Positions 14,553 to 23,692 of a stretch of DNA of 61,118 nucleotides are shown piece by piece. Numbering within the stretch: the first letter of the stretch is position 1; the number at the start of each line of letters is the position of its first letter. The translations under genes were made by a program, and so were the position numbers. The notes beneath the pieces were generated by a model that was not told where the DNA came from, did not search any database, and saw only the letters and a list, made by a program, of their open reading frames with translations. The stretch is from Clostridia bacterium (GTDB lineage: Bacteria; Bacillota; Clostridia; Christensenellales; Aristaeellaceae), in contig JAFYOR010000068.1 of NCBI GenBank assembly GCA_017547805.1, positions 1-61,118 on the forward strand, given 5' to 3'.

Positions 14553-15254
14553 GTGGATAGAATCCTGATTGCCGACGACAATCTTCAGATCACGAAAATC
14601 ATCAGCGAATTTGTCAAAGCCGCCGGCTTTGATCCCGTGATTGCATCCAATGGCAGGGAAGCCTTGGATCTGTTTCATAAGGAAAAATTCGCTGTCATCC
14701 TGCTGGACGTCATGATGCCCCAAATGGACGGCTTTGCCCTCTGCCGGGAAATCCGCCGCACTTCCAGTGTCCCCATCATCATGATTACCGCCCGCGGCGA
14801 GGATTTTGAGCGCGTGATGGGGCTGGATATCGGCGCGGACGATTACATCGTCAAGCCCTTCTCGGGCGAGGAAGTCATGGCCCGCATCCGCGCCATCCTG
14901 CGCAGGATCGACCGTTCCTCCAGCCTGTCGATGACCCGCCGCCAGCTCACCATCGGCAGCCTGTTCATCGATCTGGACGACGCCCGCGTGACCATCGACG
15001 GTCAAAGCATCCAGCTGACGAAGAAGGAGCTGGAAATCCTTTACACCCTTGCCGAAAACAGCGAAAAACTCTTTTCGCGCGAGGTGCTTTTGAGCAGCCT
15101 CTGGGGCTACGATTACTACGGCGACAGCCGCACGGTGGACAGCCACGTTAAGCGCCTTCGTGCAAAGCTGGACGCCGTTCCCCATCCCGACTGGCAGATC
15201 AAAACCGTCTGGGGGCTGGGATACAAATTCGAGGTGACTGCGTTTGAAGAATAA
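14553..15254 (+). CDS. OmpR-family response regulator, copy 2
   Basis: 233 residues, same architecture as the regulator at 12260: Asp52 as phospho-acceptor, Lys101 and a winged helix with LTKKELEILYTLAENSEKLF. It starts with GTG, 8 nt after AAGGAG. The histidine kinase gene begins inside its last codons (11-nt overlap), so they form a coupled two-component pair. It is divergent from TSCPD operon copy 2, which is its most likely target together with copy 1, because the target leaders are nearly identical. Confidence 0.95.
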   Translation: MDRILIADDNLQITKIISEFVKAAGFDPVIASNGREALDLFHKEKFAVILLDVMMPQMDGFALCREIRRTSSVPIIMITARGEDFERVMGLDIGADDYIVKPFSGEEVMARIRAILRRIDRSSSLSMTRRQLTIGSLFIDLDDARVTIDGQSIQLTKKELEILYTLAENSEKLFSREVLLSSLWGYDYYGDSRTVDSHVKRLRAKLDAVPHPDWQIKTVWGLGYKFEVTAFEE

Positions 15255-16701
15255 AATCGCAAAGCGTCTAACACTGTATTTTATTTCCGTCCTTTTGGTC
15301 TTTGCATTGATTGCCGGCTCGCTGTTTTCTCTGATGTTCGCCCGGCATACCGCCGACGTCACCGCCAAAGACATGCGCGAGCACGCTGAATCCATCGCCG
15401 CAACGCTCTCCCACTTTATCGCCAACTACGTTCAGGGAGAATGTCAGGGCGGCGGTTTCAAGTCCTATACGCGCTTCATCGCTGACGCCGCCACGGGCGA
15501 CCTGTTCCTGTTTGACCAGAACTACGGACCGGTGACGCTGGGCGAAATGGCGCTGCCGGATACGGACCTGCCCGAAGGTGCAGCGGCGCTGATCGACAGG
15601 GTATACGAAGAAAACGACGTCATCAGCGAATCGTTTTCCACATCCCTTTTCCATGCCGACAACCTGATCGCCGGCGCGCCCATCCACGACAAGGACGGCA
15701 ATGTGCTCTATGCGCTCCTGCTCTGCTCGCCCGCCGGCAGCATCGATCATGCGCAGCAGGATACCGTCTATATCCTCGCCGCTTGTCTTAGCATCGCCGG
15801 TATTCTGGGCGTCATCGTTTCCGATATTCTCTCTCATCGATTCGTCACCCCGCTCAACCGCATGATGGACACGACGACGCAGCTGACGCAGGGCAACTAC
15901 GACGCAAAGACGAACGTCCGGCAGAACGATGAAATCGGCACCCTCGCCCGGCATATCGACACCCTCGCGCAGGAGCTCGCCGCGGCAGAAAAGGAACGCA
16001 GTCAGCTCGAGCAGATGCGTCAGGACTTCTTTTCCGACATCTCCCACGAGCTTCGCACCCCGATCGCCGTGCTCAAGGGGAATGCAGAACTGCTTCAAAG
16101 CGGCATTATCACCGAGCCCGCCAAGCTGCAGTCCGCATACGACCAGCTCAGCGCCGACGCCACCCACATCCAGCATCTGGTCAACGACCTGCTGGAGCTG
16201 ACGCGGCTGCAGAACCCCCATTTTACCATCGATATGGCCGTCATCAACCTGCCCGACGTCCTTTCCGACACGGTGCGCTCCATGCGTCAGGCAGCGCAGA
16301 AAAAGCAGATTACCCTTCAGCTTGAAAGTCCGGTCAGCCTGTACCCCGTGCTGGGCGATTACGGCAGGCTGCGCCAGCTGATGATCGTTCTTCTGGATAA
16401 CGCCATCAAATTCTCTCCCGAGCAGTCCGTCATCCGCATCATCGTCACGCCGGACGGCGAGCGCTGTGCGGTATCCGTCGTCGATCAGGGAACGGGGATT
16501 GAGCCGCAGGCGCTTGAACACATCTTTGACCGCTATTTCCACAGCCGCTCCCGCCACAATGCCGGCGGCTCCGGTCTGGGCCTGCCCATCGCCAAGGAAA
16601 TCGCGCTGCGCCATAATCTTGACTTCACCTGCACAAGCGAGGTCGGCAAGGGCACCTGCTTTACCCTCGTCTTTGTCAGGCAGGAACCGCAGGAGGAGTG
16701 A
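15244..16701 (+). CDS. Membrane sensor histidine kinase with HAMP domain
   Basis: 485 residues starting with TTG inside the regulator gene. Transmembrane helices lie at about 11-32 and 174-195, enclosing an extracytoplasmic sensor domain of about 140 residues that holds two cysteines (Cys67 in GECQGG and Cys161). A HAMP linker (about 196-248), a HisKA domain with His268 in DISHELRTP, and a HATPase domain (LLDNAIKFSP, DQGTGI, GGSGLGLPIAKE) follow. It should phosphorylate the upstream regulator. Because the controlled genes encode exported thiol and flavin proteins, a redox signal outside the cell is possible and the external cysteines may matter; that is inference. A terminator at 16782 closes the operon. 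Confidence 0.94.
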   Translation: MKNKIAKRLTLYFISVLLVFALIAGSLFSLMFARHTADVTAKDMREHAESIAATLSHFIANYVQGECQGGGFKSYTRFIADAATGDLFLFDQNYGPVTLGEMALPDTDLPEGAAALIDRVYEENDVISESFSTSLFHADNLIAGAPIHDKDGNVLYALLLCSPAGSIDHAQQDTVYILAACLSIAGILGVIVSDILSHRFVTPLNRMMDTTTQLTQGNYDAKTNVRQNDEIGTLARHIDTLAQELAAAEKERSQLEQMRQDFFSDISHELRTPIAVLKGNAELLQSGIITEPAKLQSAYDQLSADATHIQHLVNDLLELTRLQNPHFTIDMAVINLPDVLSDTVRSMRQAAQKKQITLQLESPVSLYPVLGDYGRLRQLMIVLLDNAIKFSPEQSVIRIIVTPDGERCAVSVVDQGTGIEPQALEHIFDRYFHSRSRHNAGGSGLGLPIAKEIALRHNLDFTCTSEVGKGTCFTLVFVRQEPQEE

Positions 16702-16781
16702 TTCCCCCCGCCGGATGCATACTCCGCAAAGAACGAGCCGCACCCGCACATCCGGAATATCGCGCAATTCCCATAACGAAA

Positions 16782-16830
16782 ACAGCCTCCCGTCTGCAGC
16801 ATGCTGCAAACGGGAGGCTGTCTGTGTTTT
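16782..16830. terminator. Bidirectional terminator after the kinase and the GH39 gene
   Basis: A 12-bp stem, ACAGCCTCCCGT with its complement (16782-16793 and 16810-16821), encloses a loop with an internal CTGCAGCATGCTGCA-type pairing. T-rich sequence follows on both strands. Confidence 0.85.
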
Positions 16831-16834
16831 CCGA

Positions 16835-18334
16835 TCAATAATGCTCCATATACCAGCGGTAATCGTATCCGTATTCCGTCTGCGGACGGTATGGCCTGAT
16901 GACAAAATGCGCCACGGCATTGCGCGAAAGGCGCAGCTGCGCCGGCTCTCCCTTTGCCAGCAGACGCGAAGCATGCGCCGGCTGCGCCGCAGCGCGCAGG
17001 AAAGCAAGCTCATCGCCGCTCAGGCTCTGCGGCTCGCCCATCTCATGCCAGACCCTGAGCGGATTGCAGCAGTCTTCATCCACCATCCGCACAAGGAGCG
17101 TGCGTTCCTCCGCCTCCTCAAGCGCGATGGAGACGAGCAGATCGTCCTTGTCCTCCCGGCAGAGGTTCCAGCATACGCCCTCGATGCTTCCATCCTCATT
17201 GCGCACAAGCACGGCATGCTCATCGCGGTAGACGGGCGTTCCCTTCAGGCGGTTAAAGAAGGCAAACGTCCAGAGCGTCGGCTTGGGAATCAGTCCGCCG
17301 GCAACCATGCCGAATCCGCCGTGGAACGGGCGCGGCGGCACGCCCAGCTCCTCAAACACATCGCCGAACGTCCAGTAGGAATAGCTTGCCGCGACATCGC
17401 CAAGGCAGGCAAGCAGCCCGGCAATATAGGCGGCATTCAGGTTCGTGTCGTGAATCGGGCACAGCGGATTATAGGACGTGTTGAACTCCGTGATATGCAT
17501 CGGCATGCCCCGGTATTCCTCATAGCTGTCGATGATCTCGCGCGTGCGCTTCATCTCTTCATAGGTATAGGAAACCGGACACATTTCGTGATAGGTGTAG
17601 CGCCCGGATCTGATCGTCTGCTGGCCCATATAGGCATGGCGCGTCACAAAATCCAGCGGCACGTTTTCATCCCGGCAGAAGCGAAGGAAATCATCCACCC
17701 ACTCCTGCGATCCCGTTCCGCCGCAGATTGCCGGACCGCCCACGCGCATTTCGGGCAGCACATCCTTGACAGCCGCCGCCGTGACCGCATACAGGCGCAG
17801 ATACTTTTCCTTGTCCGCGTTCTCCCAGAAGCCGGGCAGATTCGGCTCGTTCCATACCTCGCACGGCCAGAGCGCCACTTCCTCGCGGCCGTAGCGATTC
17901 GCCAGATGCGCGATCGTCGCCCGGACCAACGCCGCCCATTTTCCCTCATCCGCCGGCGGGGTCGTGTTGCCCTCCCAGTAAAAGATCGTCTGCTTGCCCG
18001 AAGCCATCGCCTTGGGCATGAAACCCAGCTCAAGGAAGGGACGGATGCCCCGCTTCAGATACTGATCAACCACGCGGTCAAGGTAGGTGAAATTGTAGTA
18101 TTCATGCTGCACGCCCTGCTCGTCCGTATACGGCTGATAAATCGCCATGTCGTCGCAGAACAGACCGTGACCGCGGATGAAGGAAAAGCCCGCCTGCTGC
18201 TGAACGTAGGTCAGCTCATCGAGGTATTCCTGATGCAGCGCAAGCCCCATGCGTCCGGTTCCCACGCAATACGCGGCGTTGTTGCAAAACTGTGCGCGGC
18301 TGTTCTGGTCAAGCGTAATTGAGATCTGCGTCAT
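16835..18334 (-). CDS. Beta-xylosidase-like glycoside hydrolase family 39
   Basis: 499 residues, the normal length for GH39 xylosidases. The acid/base is Glu163 in EVWNEPNLPGFW and the nucleophile Glu283 in ITEFNTSY, positions close to those of characterised GH39 beta-xylosidases. A C-terminal beta-sandwich follows the barrel. There is no signal peptide, so it would release xylose from imported xylo-oligosaccharides in the cytoplasm. Its ATG overlaps the TGA of the upstream metallo-beta-lactamase-fold gene (ATGA), so the two are translationally coupled. GH43, GH10 and an esterase on the opposite strand support xylan as substrate. Confidence 0.9.
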   Translation of the reverse strand: MTQISITLDQNSRAQFCNNAAYCVGTGRMGLALHQEYLDELTYVQQQAGFSFIRGHGLFCDDMAIYQPYTDEQGVQHEYYNFTYLDRVVDQYLKRGIRPFLELGFMPKAMASGKQTIFYWEGNTTPPADEGKWAALVRATIAHLANRYGREEVALWPCEVWNEPNLPGFWENADKEKYLRLYAVTAAAVKDVLPEMRVGGPAICGGTGSQEWVDDFLRFCRDENVPLDFVTRHAYMGQQTIRSGRYTYHEMCPVSYTYEEMKRTREIIDSYEEYRGMPMHITEFNTSYNPLCPIHDTNLNAAYIAGLLACLGDVAASYSYWTFGDVFEELGVPPRPFHGGFGMVAGGLIPKPTLWTFAFFNRLKGTPVYRDEHAVLVRNEDGSIEGVCWNLCREDKDDLLVSIALEEAEERTLLVRMVDEDCCNPLRVWHEMGEPQSLSGDELAFLRAAAQPAHASRLLAKGEPAQLRLSRNAVAHFVIRPYRPQTEYGYDYRWYMEHY

Positions 18335-19128
18335 GGCTGTTCCTCCCTGCGGGCAAAGCCCGTTTTTCCAAAGTCAAACACAAACTGCTGCCCCGGCGCC
18401 GGCTCAGCCTCGCGCGTATCCAGCGAAAAGCCCATCTGAACCTTTTTCGCGCTGCAAAGCGCTTCATCCGTCAGCCCAAGGACGAACGCTTCCATCTCGC
18501 TGCGCGGATACAGCGCCTCCCGGTGCGGACAGAGCACATGCTCAAAGGGCAGCTCAAGCAACGCTCGCACATTGCCGCGGTATTCCTGCGCCGCAAGCGC
18601 CTCCTCAAAGAACAGCCACGTGCAGGGGTTCCAGTCATCCCCCGTGAGCAGCAGCTTCCTTTCCGGCACATAGACGACGGCGCTGCCGGGCGTATGTCCC
18701 GGACAAAGGCGGATCTGCGCCGTCATGCCGCCAAGGCTGATCGCCCCCTCCTTTGCCGCCGCCGGCAGGGGAATATCCTTATCGGCGTAATCCGCAGCAG
18801 CTGTCTCGGGCGCCTGCGCGGCAATCCGCAGCCTTCTCTCCCTGTCCGTATAAACCGAAAAAAACGGGATGTCCTGTGAAAACATCATCGTCTTTTCAAA
18901 CCACATCGCGCCAAGCGCATGATCGTGATGCGCATGGGTCAGCAGCACCTGCGGCGCAAAGGGCGTCAGCGTGCGGACGAATTCCGCCGTATTCTCCAGC
19001 CCGTACCCCGTATCCACGAGCAGCGCGCCGTCACTTCCCGCCAGCAACGTCATATATACGCCCAGCGCATCCCGGATGTGAAAGACGCCGGGCAAAACCT
19101 CTCTTGCCGTCAATCCGCTCACATGCAT
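18331..19128 (-). CDS. Metallo-beta-lactamase-fold hydrolase coupled to GH39
   Basis: 265 residues. The metal-binding motif THAHHDHALG, the later metal ligands in CPGHTPGS and TGDDWNP, and the final His in CPHRE are present, so a binuclear-metal MBL-fold enzyme is expected. It is cytoplasmic. Such proteins hydrolyse esters, thioesters or lactones; the substrate is not visible here. Coupling to GH39 in a xylan region suggests a sugar-derived ester or lactone, as inference. The ATG at 19126-19128 sits only 2-4 nt from GGAGG; a GTG two codons later has better spacing and could be the true start. Confidence 0.85.
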   Translation of the reverse strand: MHVSGLTAREVLPGVFHIRDALGVYMTLLAGSDGALLVDTGYGLENTAEFVRTLTPFAPQVLLTHAHHDHALGAMWFEKTMMFSQDIPFFSVYTDRERRLRIAAQAPETAAADYADKDIPLPAAAKEGAISLGGMTAQIRLCPGHTPGSAVVYVPERKLLLTGDDWNPCTWLFFEEALAAQEYRGNVRALLELPFEHVLCPHREALYPRSEMEAFVLGLTDEALCSAKKVQMGFSLDTREAEPAPGQQFVFDFGKTGFARREEQP

Positions 19129-19217
19129 CCCCTCCGTTTTCTGCCTTCTATGTTCTGTCCGAAAGGCCTGTTTTCCTGTCGACGGCGCGCGCTTCCTTCC
19201 GCTCCGGGAGTTTTTCC

Positions 19218-19257
19218 TTGTGAGCCCTGCGCACACATGGTATAATGATAATATCAT
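19218..19257 (+). promoter_or_regulatory. Promoter of the GH43-GH10-esterase operon with overlapping palindrome
   Basis: TTGTGA (19218-19223), 17 nt, then TATAAT (19241-19246) preceded by TGG. A 13-bp palindrome ATGATA-A-TATCAT (19245-19257) overlaps the end of the -10 and the expected start point, a position suited to a repressor that might also affect the divergent MBL/GH39 operon. Confidence 0.6.
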
Positions 19258-19296
19258 ACATAATCACACATCCTTCTGCCCAAAGGAGTTGATTCC

Positions 19297-20718
19297 ATGA
19301 ACAGCAAGCAGCTGGTCAACCCGTATCTCCCGTCCTGGGAGTACATTCCCGATGGCGAACCCTATGTCTTTGACGGAAGGGTTTATGTATTTGGCTCCCA
19401 CGACCGTTTCAACGGCTGGGTCTATTGCCAGAATGACTATGTCTGCTGGTCCGCGCCGGTTGATGATCTGGGCAGCTGGCGCTATGAGGGCGTCATCTAC
19501 CGCAAGGAACAGGACCCCCGCAACGCCGACGGACACATGTGCCTGTACGCGCCGGACGTGACAAAGGGTCCGGACGGACGCTATTACCTGTATTACGTCC
19601 TTGACAAGGTCAGCGTGGTCAGCGTCGCCGTATGCGACACGCCCGCCGGACAATACGAATTCTACGGCTACGTGCACGATGAAAACGGCGGATTGCTGGG
19701 CGAACGCCCGGGCGACGAACCGCAGTTTGACCCGGGCGTCCTGACCGAAGGCGACCTGACGTACATGTACACGGGTTTCTGCTGGGGGCACGACGCCTCC
19801 CGTCACGGCCCGATGGCCACCGTCCTTGGCCCCGATATGCTCACCATCGTCAGGGAGCCCGTCTTCATCGCCCCCAGCGGCCCCTACAGCAAGGGCAGCG
19901 GCTACGAGGGACACGAGTTCTTTGAGGCGTCCTCCATCCGCAAAAAGGACGGAAAATACTATTTCATTTATTCCTCCGTGCTCTTCTGCGAGCTGTGCTA
20001 TGCCGTGAGCGATCATCCGACGGAAGGCTTTGCCTACGGCGGCGTGATCGTCAGCAACAACGATACCGGCATCGCCGCCTATAAACCCGCGCACAAGCCC
20101 ATGTACTACGGCGGCAACAACCACGGCAGCATGGTGCAAATCGACGGCAAATGGTATATCTTCTATCACCGTCATACCAACGGCACCAACTTTTCCCGTC
20201 AGGGCTGCGTGGAACGGATCCATTTCCGCGAGGACGGCAGCATCATTCAGGCGGAAATGACCTCCTGCGCCGGACGGGAAACCCCGCTGCACGGCGAGGG
20301 CGAGTATCCGGCATACATCGCCTGTCATCTGCTGGCGCGGGACGAGGAAGCCTATGTCGACGGCACCAGCGGCTGGATGGACTGCCGCTTCCCCAAAATC
20401 ACGCAGGAAGGCGGCGACGGGGACGAGAATCCCGGCTATGTCTGCAACCTGCGCGACGGCGCGATGGCCGGCTTCAGGTATTTTGATCTGAAGGGCGTCA
20501 AGGCCGTCTCGGTGAAGACCCGCTGCTACGCCGACGGCTTTGTCGCGGTCAAGACCGCATGGGACGGCGAAGCGCTGTGCCGCATTCCCGTACACTACGC
20601 CAACGTCTGGACGACCGGCACGGCCCAATGCGCGCTGCCCGACGGCGTGCATGCGCTGTATTTCGCCTTTGAGGGCGAGGGCTCGCTGTCCCTTGGTTCC
20701 TTCACGCTGCACGTATAA
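19297..20718 (+). CDS. Glycoside hydrolase family 43 protein with C-terminal CBM6-like domain
   Basis: 473 residues. The five-bladed propeller is recognisable by Asp19 in YIPDGEPYVFDG (general base), Asp87 in YAPDVTKGPDGRYYLYY (pKa-modulating Asp) and Glu210 in EFFEASSIRK (general acid). Residues about 335-473 form a beta-sandwich ending in a CBM6-like pattern (FRYFDLKGVKAVSVKTR to LSLGSFTLHV). Likely activity is beta-xylosidase or alpha-arabinofuranosidase on imported arabinoxylan fragments; there is no signal peptide. First gene of an operon with GH10 (27-nt gap) and a carboxylesterase. Confidence 0.9.
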   Translation: MNSKQLVNPYLPSWEYIPDGEPYVFDGRVYVFGSHDRFNGWVYCQNDYVCWSAPVDDLGSWRYEGVIYRKEQDPRNADGHMCLYAPDVTKGPDGRYYLYYVLDKVSVVSVAVCDTPAGQYEFYGYVHDENGGLLGERPGDEPQFDPGVLTEGDLTYMYTGFCWGHDASRHGPMATVLGPDMLTIVREPVFIAPSGPYSKGSGYEGHEFFEASSIRKKDGKYYFIYSSVLFCELCYAVSDHPTEGFAYGGVIVSNNDTGIAAYKPAHKPMYYGGNNHGSMVQIDGKWYIFYHRHTNGTNFSRQGCVERIHFREDGSIIQAEMTSCAGRETPLHGEGEYPAYIACHLLARDEEAYVDGTSGWMDCRFPKITQEGGDGDENPGYVCNLRDGAMAGFRYFDLKGVKAVSVKTRCYADGFVAVKTAWDGEALCRIPVHYANVWTTGTAQCALPDGVHALYFAFEGEGSLSLGSFTLHV

Positions 20719-20745
20719 CCCGCGACTGCCAAAGGAGGCATCCTC

Positions 20746-21969
20746 ATGGGGGACCGTCTTTCTCACCGCCGTTCACGCTGCACCGTAACCCTGCGCGATG
20801 CGCAGGGGCTGCCTGTCCGCGGGCAGGTCGTCCGCGCGAATCTGATCCGCCACGAATTCCTCTTCGGCTGCGGCATCTTCTGGCTGGCAGATCTGCTCAG
20901 CCCGGAGACGACGCCCGCGCGCAAGGCCGTGCTTGAAACGTATTGGGAAGCGTGGAGCGAGCTGTTTAACTACGGCACGCTGCCCTTTTATCAGGGCATG
21001 TATGAACCGCAGGAGGGCGTGACCCGGCAGGAAAGCACGCTGCGCGCAGCGCGTTTCCTGCACGAGCGCGGCATCACCCTCAAGGGACATCCCCTCTGCT
21101 GGCACACGGTTTCCGCACGCTGGCTGCTCAAAAAGGGCAACGACGCCGTGCTTGAAAACCAGCTCGCGCGCATCCGCCGGGAAGTCGGCGCGTTCCATGA
21201 ATACATCTCCCTCTGGGACGTGATCAACGAAGTCGTGATCATGCCCGATTTTGATAAGGAAGACAACGCCATCACGCGCCTTTGTCAGGAAATGGGACGC
21301 GTGCCGCTGGTCAAGGCCGTCTTTGACGAGGCAAAGCGGGCCGACCCGGACGCCACGCTGCTCCTCAACGACTTCAACACATCGGAAAGCTACCGCCAGC
21401 TCATCGCGGATTGCCTTGACGCAGGCGTCCCGATCGATGTCATCGGCATCCAGTCCCACCAGCATCAGGGCTTCTGGGGCACGGACAAGCTCAGCGAGGT
21501 GCTCAGCCGCTTCGCTTCCTTCGGCATACCCATCCACTTTACCGAAAACACATTTGTCTCCGGCGACCTGATGCCCCCGCACATTGTCGACCTCAACGAC
21601 TGGCAGGTGCCTTCCTGGCCGACCACCCCCGCCGGCGAAGACCGTCAGGCGCGCGATCTGCTCGCCATGCTCGATACGCTCTTTGCCCATCCGCTGGTGG
21701 AAGCCTTCACCAACTGGGACTTTACCGACGGCGCATGGCTGGGCGCGCCGTCCGGCCTTGTGCGGCTTGACGGCAGCAGAAAGCCCGCCTTTGACGCATT
21801 CAGGGAGCGCATCACGAAGGACTGGCATACCAGCGTGACGCTCATGACCGACGAAAACGGACAGATTGTTCTGCATGGCTTCCGGGGCGAATACGCGCTT
21901 GAATGCCTCGGCAAAACGGCTTGTGTCACGCTTTCAAAGGACTGCCGCGAGCAGACGGTCACGCTGTAA
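20746..21969 (+). CDS. Intracellular endo-xylanase, glycoside hydrolase family 10
   Basis: 407 residues without a signal peptide. The acid/base is Glu162 in LWDVINEVV and the nucleophile Glu267 in IHFTENTF; GHPLCWHT is also typical for GH10. Short beta-strand segments flank the barrel at both ends. It resembles cytoplasmic GH10 enzymes that trim imported short, decorated xylo-oligosaccharides. It lies between GH43 and a carboxylesterase, all with good ribosome binding sites. A different, secreted GH10 enzyme is encoded at 42725. Confidence 0.9.
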   Translation: MGDRLSHRRSRCTVTLRDAQGLPVRGQVVRANLIRHEFLFGCGIFWLADLLSPETTPARKAVLETYWEAWSELFNYGTLPFYQGMYEPQEGVTRQESTLRAARFLHERGITLKGHPLCWHTVSARWLLKKGNDAVLENQLARIRREVGAFHEYISLWDVINEVVIMPDFDKEDNAITRLCQEMGRVPLVKAVFDEAKRADPDATLLLNDFNTSESYRQLIADCLDAGVPIDVIGIQSHQHQGFWGTDKLSEVLSRFASFGIPIHFTENTFVSGDLMPPHIVDLNDWQVPSWPTTPAGEDRQARDLLAMLDTLFAHPLVEAFTNWDFTDGAWLGAPSGLVRLDGSRKPAFDAFRERITKDWHTSVTLMTDENGQIVLHGFRGEYALECLGKTACVTLSKDCREQTVTL

Positions 21970-22002
21970 GCGCGGCATTGATCACATCAGGGAGGGATAC
22001 GC

Positions 22003-23514
22003 ATGATCCGCAGAGTCCGGACAGAAAACGGCTGGGTGCGCGGCCTGCCTGCCGCCGATCCCAGAATCACCAGCTACAAGGGAATTCCCTTTGCCGCCAA
22101 GCCCATCGGAGAAAACCGCTGGCGCGCGCCGCAGCCCTGTCCCGATTGGGAGGGCGAGCTGTTTGCCGCCGACTTTGCGCCCATTCCCATGCAGGCGCTG
22201 TGCGCCGGGGATCCGAAAACGGACATCTACGCCCGGGAATGGCACGTCAATCCCACCCTGACGATGAGCGAAGACTGCCTGTATCTCAACATCTGGGCGC
22301 CTGCGGACGGGCGCAGGGATATGCCGGTCTTTGTCTGGTATTTCGGCGGCGGGCTGCAGGTGGGCAATACCGCCGAAATGGAATTCGACGGCGAGCGCAT
22401 CGCCCGCCGCGGCATCGTCGTGGTCACGGTCGCCTATCGCCTCAACGCCTTCGGTTTCCTCTGCCATCCGGACATCACCGCGCAATCGCCGCACGCGCCG
22501 GCAAACTTCGGTTTCCTCGATCAGCAGTTCGCTACCCGCTGGGTCAGGCGCAACATCTCGGCATTCGGCGGCAATCCCGACAACATCACCATCGGCGGAC
22601 AGTCTGCAGGCGGCATGAGCGTCCTTGCCCAGATGACCAGCCCGCAGAATGAAGGCCTGTTTCAGCGCGCCATCGTGCAAAGCGGCGCGTTTGCCTCGCC
22701 CTATAACCGCCCGTTCGGCCTTGGGCCGCGCACGCTCAGGGAGGCCGAGGCGCAGGGCGTCCGCTTCTTTGAGGCGCTCGGCGTCAAAACGCTTGAAGAA
22801 GCCCGCGCGCTTGACGCGCAGACGATTGAAAACATGTCCCTGTCATGGCCCTGGGGCTGCTGGCGCGAGGCCATCGACGGCGTGTTCAGCACGTATTCAA
22901 GCGCCGACTGGTTCCTGCATGCGGACAGGATTCACTGCCCCCTGCTCCTTGGACAAACTTCCGATGAATTTACCGAAACGCCCGCGGCAGACAGCGCGCA
23001 GGCGCTTGCCGCGCTCGCCCGCGAATGCTTCCCCGGAGACGAAGCGCGCTTCCTCGCCTGCTTTTCTTCCCCCGCCTCGCAAGAAACCATCGCGCGGGAC
23101 GGCTGCGTGCACACCATCGCTCTGGCCATCCGCTGCGCTGCGCGCATGAATGAAAAGCTCGTCGATGCGCCTCCGCTTTACGCGTACAATTTCGACGCGG
23201 ACATCCCCGGCTGGGATCATCCCGGCACGTTCCATTCGGTTGATCTGTGGTTCTTCTTTGAAACGCTGGCCAAGTGCTGGCGTCCCTTCACCGGCACGCA
23301 CTACGACCTCGCGCGGCAGATGTGCGATTACTGGGCGAACTTCATGCGTACCGGCGATCCGAACGGCACGGGCAGCCACGGCGAAACGCTGCCCGCATGG
23401 CCTGCGCTTCATCCCGACGCGCCGGCGCGCATGGTCTTTGCCGGGGACGCCCGGGCGCAGGCATGGCCCCTGAGCGCACTGGAGGATGTTCTGGTCGACC
23501 GAATCACCCTGTGA
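22003..23514 (+). CDS. Type B carboxylesterase
   Basis: 503 residues. The nucleophile is Ser201 in GGQSAGGMS, the oxyanion-hole region is WYFGGGLQVG, EDCLYLNIW is the usual N-terminal signature, and the catalytic His is probably in GTFHSVDLWF. No signal peptide. As third gene of the GH43-GH10 operon it most likely removes acetyl or feruloyl esters from imported xylan fragments; that substrate is inferred from context because the type B family is broad. No clear terminator follows. Confidence 0.88.
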   Translation: MIRRVRTENGWVRGLPAADPRITSYKGIPFAAKPIGENRWRAPQPCPDWEGELFAADFAPIPMQALCAGDPKTDIYAREWHVNPTLTMSEDCLYLNIWAPADGRRDMPVFVWYFGGGLQVGNTAEMEFDGERIARRGIVVVTVAYRLNAFGFLCHPDITAQSPHAPANFGFLDQQFATRWVRRNISAFGGNPDNITIGGQSAGGMSVLAQMTSPQNEGLFQRAIVQSGAFASPYNRPFGLGPRTLREAEAQGVRFFEALGVKTLEEARALDAQTIENMSLSWPWGCWREAIDGVFSTYSSADWFLHADRIHCPLLLGQTSDEFTETPAADSAQALAALARECFPGDEARFLACFSSPASQETIARDGCVHTIALAIRCAARMNEKLVDAPPLYAYNFDADIPGWDHPGTFHSVDLWFFFETLAKCWRPFTGTHYDLARQMCDYWANFMRTGDPNGTGSHGETLPAWPALHPDAPARMVFAGDARAQAWPLSALEDVLVDRITL

Positions 23515-23554
23515 CGGTGCAAAACCATGCTCCATGTATTTCCGGCGCTATTGA

Positions 23555-23583
23555 TTGCATTATCTGCGTTTATTGTGTATAAT
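23555..23583 (+). promoter_or_regulatory. Promoter of the pssA-psd operon
   Basis: TTGCAT (23555-23560), 17 nt, TATAAT (23578-23583). The surrounding sequence is AT-rich compared with its neighbours. Confidence 0.55.
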
Positions 23584-23692
23584 GTTTTATAATCTTTATA
23601 TGCACTTCTCAAGCTTATGAAGACCCGCTTCCTTTCCGTTGAATCGCAGGCGTTTCTTGCGGCACATCAGCAAAAGAAAAGGAGTTTTCTCC

